DNA of 64,000 nt from Bacillota bacterium (GTDB lineage: Bacteria; Bacillota; Desulfotomaculia; Desulfotomaculales; Ammonificaceae). The first letter of the stretch is position 1, and each line of letters starts with the position of its first letter. Shown one piece after another: positions 58,445 to 64,000 of the stretch. The position numbers and the translations under genes are program-made. The DNA is taken from contig JBFMBK010000002.1 in NCBI GenBank assembly GCA_040755295.1, positions 186,001 through 250,000 of the forward strand, in the 5' to 3' direction. The notes under the pieces are model-generated. The model was not told where the DNA came from and did no database searches. It saw nothing but the letters and a program-made list of their open reading frames with translations.

Positions 58445-58975
58445 TCAGGGTTTGTTCCAGGTGGGAGAAAGATAACGTATGTTTGCGACTACGAGCTGAG
58501 CTTTATCGTTTACATAATAGTCTATACTGACATCGTCGTCCGTATAGAATTCCTGACCGCGTCCTATCGGATAAAGGAAGGTCTTGGCCTCTTCGTCAAC
58601 CTTTACCTGTATGAAGTTATTATCAACGCGCCCTATATAAACGCCGATTACCCTTTGAGTTTGAGGGGCAGGGGGCTGGGACGGCTGCCCGGTGTCCGGA
58701 GCAGGAGTCGGAGTCGGAGCGGGAGTAGGCGTGGGCGCCGGTGCGGGAACCGGGGTCGCCGGGGCGGGCGTCGGAGACGGGGCCGGGCTGGGAGCCGTTT
58801 TGGGCTCTGAGACTGTTTCGGGTTTCTGAACGGTACCGGGTTGGGTAACGCTCGGCTTCTTTGCGGATTCCGGTCTTTTGCCTCTTTCTACATAGAAGGC
58901 CGTCGCCCCGCCGAGCAACAGGGCAAAAACACATACGATCGCAACAACCCATACAGGAACCTTTTTATAAGCCAT
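58445..58975 (-). CDS. membrane-anchored Pro-rich protein
   Basis: 176 aa. An N-terminal helix (VWVVAIVCVFALLLGGATAF) anchors a Pro/Ala/Thr-rich spacer (about 40-105, PAPTPTPAPTPTPAP), which ends in a compact beta domain (RVIGVYIGRVDNNFIQVKVDEEAKTFLYPIGRG... VVANIRYLSP). The spacer probably crosses the wall. The family is unknown. No operon partner. Confidence 0.7.
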   Translation of the reverse strand: MAYKKVPVWVVAIVCVFALLLGGATAFYVERGKRPESAKKPSVTQPGTVQKPETVSEPKTAPSPAPSPTPAPATPVPAPAPTPTPAPTPTPAPDTGQPSQPPAPQTQRVIGVYIGRVDNNFIQVKVDEEAKTFLYPIGRGQEFYTDDDVSIDYYVNDKAQLVVANIRYLSPTWNKP

Positions 58976-59213
58976 ACCCGATCCTCCGCCGTCCCGTAAA
59001 AAACCGGTGGCTTATAGGATAACCGGCGGACCGGCTTTGTATTACGATTTCGACCTGATGGAAGCACGACTGCGGTGTTTACAGGTTTATTTTAATAAAA
59101 AAGCTCGACATATAAAATAATCACCCGTCCATTAACGAGTGACTGTACGGTCGCCACAGAAATACAACTGCAAAACCGCTAAACAGAGCAAATGCCTTGG
59201 GTAAAATGCTGAA

Positions 59214-59438
59214 TTACTTTGAAAGACCTTTATTTATTTTACTGGGACGCTTTGTAGGGATGACAATCGGATCATCCTTCCCTGTCTTGGGCGCTTTCCG
59301 ACTAAGACTCCCCCTCCCGGCAGGTTCCGCCGGCACGCCGCTCAGGTCTGTCCCGCATTCGTAACATTTGCCCTGGGTTGACGCACTGTAATTATCCGCC
59401 CCGCACACGGGACAGATCTGCACGTTCAACGAAAACAC
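59214..59438 (-). CDS. zinc-ribbon small protein
   Basis: 74 aa. Two CxxC pairs, CPVCG...CYECG (residues about 9-29), form a zinc ribbon. The rest is basic and probably disordered (LSRKAPKTGKDDPIVIPTKRPSKINKGLSK). Such proteins bind nucleic acid or protein; no further assignment. GGAGG is near the start (GGTGGGAGGTG). Confidence 0.6.
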   Translation of the reverse strand: MFSLNVQICPVCGADNYSASTQGKCYECGTDLSGVPAEPAGRGSLSRKAPKTGKDDPIVIPTKRPSKINKGLSK

Positions 59439-59551
59439 CTCCCACCCGTAACAAGAACCCGCCCCGGTCGAGGCCCTTTGCCCCGGCCGCGGCTCGTACG
59501 CCTGTCCTTGAATATCGGCAGGCGTTTCTATCTGATTCCTGGGGTCTTACA

Positions 59552-59661
59552 ACCATCTATTGTCGCATTCGTGCAAAGCAAGCTTATCACAATCCCTGTT
59601 CAAATGCAATAATTTATTAAAAGTTTTGTTTTATGACAATCTATCGTTGCATCCGTGCGAC
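59552..59661. promoter_or_regulatory. two direct-repeat operators of the inactive S24 repressor
   Basis: Near-identical segments ATCTATTGTCGCATTCGTGC (about 59554-59573) and ATCTATCGTTGCATCCGTGC (about 59639-59658) lie about 85 bases apart. The second overlaps the -35 TTGCAT of the gene's promoter. Confidence 0.55.
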
Positions 59662-59675
59662 GACGCGTTTATAAT
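59647..59675 (+). promoter_or_regulatory. promoter of the S24-like repressor gene
   Basis: TTGCAT (59647-59652), a 17-base spacer, TATAAT (59670-59675). Transcription should start near 59682, giving only about 13 bases before the TTG start and its GGGGTG ribosome site. Confidence 0.7.
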
Positions 59676-59694
59676 AATCAGGGGTGATTGGACA

Positions 59695-60558
59695 TTGGGC
59701 AAGGGCATATTCGGTATTTGGTTACAGGAAAAACGTGCAAAGGCCGGTTACGAAAGCCAGGGGGCTTTGTCCCGCGCATGCGGCATTGATCATTCCACGG
59801 TCGCCAGGTGGGAGCGCGGCGACGTAAAACCGATGCCCGAAAACCTGAAAAAACTTGCCCCATTCCTGGGAGTGTCGTTCGAAGAACTAATGGCTGCCGT
59901 AGGTTATATTTCCGACGTCCAAAAACCTGACGCCGGGCCGGATTATTCGCCAACCCGCAAGGCGGTCGAACAACCTGATCGTTTAAAGGAAGAAACCGGG
60001 GCGCCCTATCGACTTCCGGCCCTCGGGAGCAGGATACCGCTGTTGGTTGCCGTCACACCGGGGACAACGGATGTCGAGCCGGCTGGCGGGTATATCGAGG
60101 TTCCTTCCGGCATTCAGGCCGACTTCGCGGTGCGTGTGGCCGGAAATAACATGTCCCGCGCAGGCGTTGCGGACGGCGATATAGCCATCTGCCGGAACGC
60201 GTCCCCCGCAGAGTTACGTTCCGGCCGGATTGTGGCGGCGTCATTGAAAGAAATGAATTGGGGAATAACCGTGAGGTTCTACGTCGAGCAGGACGGGAGG
60301 AAGCTCCTGCGGGCGGCAAACCCGGGGAACAAAGACGTCACGGTAGACGGCGACGCGCACCGCATCGCCGGGGTGGTCGTCAAGTTCCTGAAGGACCCTC
60401 CGGCGCTTGACCGTTACCGGCGGCTTACCGACGCCCACTCGGAGTCACCGGAATGGGCCTCGCTGATAGCCCTGACGAAAAGCGCCGGGCTTACGCCCCA
60501 CGACCTGGCGCAATATGTGGAAACCGTGAGAAAAGCAAGCCTGAAAGCCGGAAGATGA
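59695..60558 (+). CDS. XRE repressor with catalytically dead S24 domain
   Basis: 287 aa. XRE helix-turn-helix in residues 5-60 (IWLQEKRAKAGYESQGALSRACGIDHSTVARWERG). The S24 fold follows (IEVPSGIQADFAVRVAGNNMSRAGVADGDIAICRNA), where the self-cleavage serine is N152 (GNNM instead of GDSM), the lysine is R194 (ITVRFY) and the Ala-Gly cleavage site is PG (VTPGTT). So it should be resistant to RecA-stimulated cleavage. A C-terminal helical tail of 50 residues (AHSESPEWASLIALTKSAG...VETVRKASL) is extra. Start TTG 59695 has GGGGTG 8 bases upstream. It probably represses its own promoter and other sites. Confidence 0.88.
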   Translation: MGKGIFGIWLQEKRAKAGYESQGALSRACGIDHSTVARWERGDVKPMPENLKKLAPFLGVSFEELMAAVGYISDVQKPDAGPDYSPTRKAVEQPDRLKEETGAPYRLPALGSRIPLLVAVTPGTTDVEPAGGYIEVPSGIQADFAVRVAGNNMSRAGVADGDIAICRNASPAELRSGRIVAASLKEMNWGITVRFYVEQDGRKLLRAANPGNKDVTVDGDAHRIAGVVVKFLKDPPALDRYRRLTDAHSESPEWASLIALTKSAGLTPHDLAQYVETVRKASLKAGR

Positions 60559-60585
60559 CAACTCTTTAAGAAATAAAACGGCCGC

Positions 60586-60668
60586 AAGTTACAGGTCCCG
60601 TCTCCCGACTTCCGACTTATATATTCTACATTCTATATTCTAACTACTGACTACTGACTACTGACTAC
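60586..60668. repeat. degenerate heptanucleotide repeats (CTACTGA type)
   Basis: CCCGACT TCCGACT, ATTCTAC ATTCTAT ATTCTAA, then CTACTGA CTACTGA CTACTGA CTACTTA in 7-base step, ending at the stop of the GH31 gene. Confidence 0.8.
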
Positions 60669-63107
60669 TTAAAGAATAAACCTTCCTTTCAAAGGAAACG
60701 TCGGTTTATTTATGGTAACCATCGTCCACATTTCATTTATGGGATCGGGCGCCAAGGAATGGCTATACCACGAATCAAGCCTTAATTTTCGTATCGGGTG
60801 GTTCAAGCGGATATGCAGGGTTTTGGGAGGCCGGTATCCCGCAGGCGTTCTCCCAAACCGTTTTAAACGGATTTCCCACTCTATGCGCCCTGTGCCCGTT
60901 CCCGCCCGAACCTCATAGGCAAGAAGCGATTCACGGTCATAATACTCCACAACCGTTCCTTGGGCCCTATCCTTCAGGGTGATGATTATTTCAAGGGAGT
61001 CCAAGGACCGATCGGGTATATAAGAGGGCGGGTCCGGGTAAACCGGTATGACTGCATTTTCGCCGATAAACAGGGGCAGATCGGTGTCTTCCTCCGCAAC
61101 CGTTTCATATACCTCCCCCCCTTCATGCTCCTTGCGGCACCACCACGAGTACCATCTGCCCGGGGGGAAACAGCAGGTCCGGGTCGGCGCCGGGTCCATC
61201 AAGGGAGCAACCAGAAGATGGGGCCCGAGTAAAAACTCGGTTTCATAAAATTCCTGATGGTTCAGCGTCAGGCTTACAGGGGCGTGGTAAAAAATCGGCC
61301 TCATCACGGGCTGGCCGTTGTACGCGGCTTCGTAGAGAAGGGAATACAGGTAGGGAATAAGCCGGTACCGCAGTTTAATGGCCTTGCGGGCGCTTTTTTC
61401 CACTTCCGGGCCGAACGTCCACGGCTCGCGGTCGCCGGTATTCCTCCTCGCGTGGGTCCGGCTGTGAGGATACAAGGCGCCCTGGAGAATCCATCGCTCA
61501 TAGAGTTCCGGCGACGGCGTTCCGTGGTAACCGCCGATGTCCGGCCCCACAACCGGCTGGCCGGAAAGACTCAGGTTCAGGATCATCGGGATGCCCGCCC
61601 GGAAATGCTCCCAGTCGCTGCCGTTGTCTCCCGTCCATGTCACCGCATACTTTTGCCCCCCTAAATAGGTCGATCTTGTAATGACATAGGGCAAGCGGGT
61701 GGTTCTAAAGAGTCCTTCGTAGGTGGCCTTCGACATCAGGTAGCCGTATGCGTTATGCACCTGCCGGTGAGGCAGCCTTCTTGTTTCGGACGCCTTATGG
61801 ATCGCATACGGGGGAAGCGTGCGGCGCAAATCAAAGGTGGAAGGCTCGTTCATATCGCACCATATACCGTCCACTCCGGATTTTACGAATTCCTCCACCA
61901 TTCCCCCCCACCACTCTCTAACCAAGGGGTTGACAAAATCGGGAAAACAACTCGGGCCGGCCCAGACGTTTCTTTTCACATAACCCCCACCGGGATCAAG
62001 GACGAACATCCCCTTTTCGACGCCCGTTTCGTAAGGGGCGTAACCGGGCTCGGTCTTCAGGCCGGGGTCCAGGATGGCGACCAGTTTGAATCCGCTTCCG
62101 TGCAGTTCCCGTATCAGTTCAAGGTAATCGCTGAAGGCTTCTCCCCACGTGAAACATTTGTACCGGTCCATATAGTCGATATCGAGGTAAATGGTATCGC
62201 AGGGAATGTCCCTTTTTCTGAACTCCGCCGCGATTTCCCTGACGCGGGAGGAGGGGGTGTAACTCCAGCGGCTCTGCTGATAGCCCAGGGCCCATTTCGG
62301 CATAGGAGGCAGCGCGCCGGTCAAGGAGGTCAACTGGCGCATCAGTTCCGGCATGGTCGGCCCCAGCAAGACGAAGTAACTTATTTCACTGTCTCTGACG
62401 GAATACTTCATTCTCTTGCCGTCCGCCGAAAACTTAAACACGGAGTAATTAGGGTTGTCGAAAACCAGCCCGATCGCGGGTCCGTCGGTTAACTGGAATA
62501 TGACCACCGGCCAGGACTGGTATAACGGGGTAACCCCTTGTTTATAGACCAACGGAAAAGTATTCCACATGATAATGGTTTGACCGGCTTTGTTCATGGG
62601 CGGGGTATTCTCACCCAGTCCGAACACTTTTACGCCGCCGGGCCATAAAACATGTTTCTTTACCAGAAGCCAATCCCTGGTGACTTGGGGAGACAACGGC
62701 TCGGCCATGACCAAATCCGAACCGATCAGGAAGGAAAGGGTTCCTTTCGCTGCGTCAACCGACAAACGGGCTTTCAAGCCGTTTGTTAGCGCATATGTGA
62801 ATTCCACGGTGTCCTTTGTTTCGCGCATCTTCCATCCGTAACGGTCCTTGTTTGAGAGATCAATCGTCAAGGAATCATGCTCCAATAAGGGCGCCTTATT
62901 ATGCGCACCCCTGATATAGACCTTAAATATGCCGCGGTTGAAGGGACCGGAAACGATTTTTCCGTATTTGTTTTTAAGGATTACATGGTCCCGCCCGGCG
63001 TATTCGATATGGTTGTTCCTGAGTGCAAGGCCTTGTTGTGGCGGTATTTTGGTGGTCAGTAATCTTTGAGCGGCTAAAAGCAGCTTCTTCCGTAGGATTA
63101 ATACCAT
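60669..63107 (-). CDS. GH31 alpha-glucosidase/xylosidase
   Basis: 812 aa cytoplasmic glycoside hydrolase family 31. N-terminal beta-sandwich (YRxx; LFIGSDLVMAEPLSPQVTRDW), then a barrel with the nucleophile Asp in DGIWCDMNEPSTF and the acid/base in WTGDNGSDWEHFRAGIPM, plus PMPKWALGYQQSRWSY and GGYHGTPSPELYERW. It hydrolyses alpha-glucosides or alpha-xylosides. No signal peptide. Start ATG 63107 with GAGGTG 6 bases upstream. It is convergent with the S24-like repressor; no sugar transporter is next to it. Confidence 0.95.
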   Translation of the reverse strand: MVLILRKKLLLAAQRLLTTKIPPQQGLALRNNHIEYAGRDHVILKNKYGKIVSGPFNRGIFKVYIRGAHNKAPLLEHDSLTIDLSNKDRYGWKMRETKDTVEFTYALTNGLKARLSVDAAKGTLSFLIGSDLVMAEPLSPQVTRDWLLVKKHVLWPGGVKVFGLGENTPPMNKAGQTIIMWNTFPLVYKQGVTPLYQSWPVVIFQLTDGPAIGLVFDNPNYSVFKFSADGKRMKYSVRDSEISYFVLLGPTMPELMRQLTSLTGALPPMPKWALGYQQSRWSYTPSSRVREIAAEFRKRDIPCDTIYLDIDYMDRYKCFTWGEAFSDYLELIRELHGSGFKLVAILDPGLKTEPGYAPYETGVEKGMFVLDPGGGYVKRNVWAGPSCFPDFVNPLVREWWGGMVEEFVKSGVDGIWCDMNEPSTFDLRRTLPPYAIHKASETRRLPHRQVHNAYGYLMSKATYEGLFRTTRLPYVITRSTYLGGQKYAVTWTGDNGSDWEHFRAGIPMILNLSLSGQPVVGPDIGGYHGTPSPELYERWILQGALYPHSRTHARRNTGDREPWTFGPEVEKSARKAIKLRYRLIPYLYSLLYEAAYNGQPVMRPIFYHAPVSLTLNHQEFYETEFLLGPHLLVAPLMDPAPTRTCCFPPGRWYSWWCRKEHEGGEVYETVAEEDTDLPLFIGENAVIPVYPDPPSYIPDRSLDSLEIIITLKDRAQGTVVEYYDRESLLAYEVRAGTGTGRIEWEIRLKRFGRTPAGYRPPKTLHIRLNHPIRKLRLDSWYSHSLAPDPINEMWTMVTINKPTFPLKGRFIL

Positions 63108-63452
63108 GATAAGCACCTCAGCAGATGACGTCAATGCAATGCGCTTAGTTCTCTTGGGGGAACATTATGTTATGCTCCTCGCCGCCGTGCCTGTCCGGAA
63201 ATCCACCGTGCAGTACCGGGATTCATTAACGCAAGCCGCAGGCGCCGCGCTTCAGTTAATGGATCCGTACAACAAAAAGGCCCCGCATAAAAACGCGGAA
63301 CCCTTGATGCGGAGCAACGATCTCCAACCACCTTTATACGTGTGCCCAAAATGTGCCCACGACCGCCGAAGATACTCAGGGCGCAACATCCCCGCTTCAT
63401 TAGCCGGTAACAAAATGGAGCGTTTAGCATAAACGGCTGCAAACCGCCCCGT
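63108..63452. other. gap between GH31 and tRNA-Leu
   Basis: About 340 bases. A 108-codon plus-strand ORF has no ribosome site and no family, so it is rejected. A minus-strand terminator is at 63274-63298 (CCGC-loop-GCGG then CCTTTTTG). The segment GTGGGCACATTTTGGGCACA next to a tRNA could be a trace of an integrase or attachment site; this is only a suspicion. Confidence 0.4.
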
Positions 63453-63496
63453 AATTAAAATCCCCGCAACCGCTGGTAAAACCAGTAACTGCGGGG
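63453..63496 (-). terminator. terminator of tRNA-Leu
   Basis: CCCCGCA/TGCGGGG stem with a nested CTGGT/ACCAG hairpin. T-tracts flank both sides (ATTTTAATT minus, TTTTTT plus), so it can act in both directions. Confidence 0.8.
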
Positions 63497-63513
63497 TTTT
63501 TTACTTCCTTCTA

Positions 63514-63600
63514 TGGTGCGGCAGAGAGGATTTGAACCTCCACGAGCGTAATGCCCACTAGATCCTGAGTCTAGCGCGTCTGCCGTTCCGCCACTGCCGC
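63514..63600 (-). tRNA. tRNA-Leu(CAG)
   Basis: 87 nt including encoded CCA. Acceptor GCGGCAG/CTGCCGC, anticodon loop CTCAGGA with anticodon CAG (reads CUG), long variable arm as expected for leucine, T-loop TTCAAAT. Confidence 0.97.
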
Positions 63601-63710
63601 GTGCACTAATAATTATAGTTCAATACACCCCCTTTTGACAAGGGGCACAGTTCTCCAAATGAAGCCGAACAACCCTCTAAAGCTAAGGACGTTAACAGGG
63701 CCGGCGCTTG

Positions 63711-64000
63711 CTACCCGGCAAAGGATTCTGTTTTATGGCGTGACAGCAACCGCCACGCCTTATCCAGACCGAGATAAATCGATCGGGATTTCTTGGCGAG
63801 GACGGGGCTGATGATTGAAAGGAGCAGGATATAAAGCGCGGCAAGCGGCTGCAAAATACCCGCCGAACCCGAAGCGCCCGCAAGCCCGGCGGCGATCACC
63901 GCGAACTCACCGCGGGCAAAGAGGGTACAGGCTACGTTTACCAACGGTCTGCCGCGATAACCGCAAACCCAAGCGCCGGCAATGCCGGCGATAAAATTGC
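63711..64000 (-). CDS. cation/proton antiporter (CPA2/KefB-type), C-terminal part
   Basis: Partial: runs off the window end, 5' part missing. The visible segment is FIAGIAGAWVCGYRGRPLVNVACTLFARGEFAVIAAGLAG, then PLAALYILLLSIISPVLAKKSRSIYLGLDKAWRLL. The GRPLxNxxxTLxARGEF and two closing helices are typical of the last transmembrane part of monovalent cation:H+ antiporter-2 family members. The stop is at 63711. Confidence 0.85.
   Translation of the reverse strand, partial: NFIAGIAGAWVCGYRGRPLVNVACTLFARGEFAVIAAGLAGASGSAGILQPLAALYILLLSIISPVLAKKSRSIYLGLDKAWRLLSRHKTESFAG

Noticed and set aside
63106-63432. 108-codon plus-strand ORF
   Set aside because: No ribosome site and no recognisable pattern; it overlaps the GH31 start and a terminator.

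Overview
The window looks like chromosomal DNA of an anaerobic, probably spore-forming Firmicute of the Desulfotomaculum/Pelotomaculum/Moorella type. The reasons are strong GGAGG Shine-Dalgarno (SD) sites with many TTG starts, copper-amine-oxidase-type 'stalk' domains on secreted proteins, LysM and M14 cell-wall proteins, DUF1189 and FapA/DUF342 proteins, a ferredoxin-rich redox lifestyle implied by a membrane NiFe hydrogenase, and B12-type radical SAM enzymes. This assignment is inference; no rRNA or taxonomic marker is present.

Layout. 1-5.1 kb: lysA (cut by the window edge) and trpB2, a DUF72 protein and a GH18-like protein. 5.1-10.7 kb: a mutagenesis-type module, with an S24 self-cleaving repressor, two matching operators, a free-standing ImuB-like little-finger protein with a clamp-binding motif, a DUF6504-type protein and an error-prone DnaE. 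10.9-21.5 kb: DUF1189, hydantoinase B/A, and a three-gene secreted/membrane cluster with a phospholipase C/PKD protein, then a frame-disrupted small membrane protein. 21.8-29.3 kb: M42 and M14 peptidases, a divergent thymidylate-synthase-like enzyme, a chagasin-like lipoprotein, an unannotated 41-aa membrane protein, and a sigma/anti-sigma pair. 29.3-38.5 kb: a ClC transporter, an intact B12/radical SAM enzyme, then a TetR gene followed by a dead operon (radical SAM plus PEP-synthase-like gene) with several nonsense and frameshift lesions. 38.7-49.5 kb: an exonuclease, two large stalk-domain secreted proteins, a TetR-controlled MacB-type export operon and an IS200-like/REP transposase. 49.6-64 kb: FapA-like protein, an orphan antitoxin, a LysM protein, NiFe hydrogenase with cytochrome b, a second S24-type repressor that has lost its catalytic residues, a GH31 glucosidase, tRNA-Leu(CAG) and the end of a cation/proton antiporter.

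Two repeat systems run through the intergenic DNA. One is a set of degenerate tandem repeats, nearly always with a 7-base period but a different word at each locus (including 14.6 perfect AGTCCCG units next to the mutasome genes). The other is a conserved leader of about 125 bases ending at the start codon of at least three unrelated genes (two of them encoding chagasin-type inhibitor domains), which may be an uncharacterised cis-regulatory RNA or a mobile leader.

The most promising targets are the reduced mutasome with its private repressor/operator circuit, the shared leader, and the heptanucleotide repeats. All calls come from reading the sequence; no database search or folding program was run.
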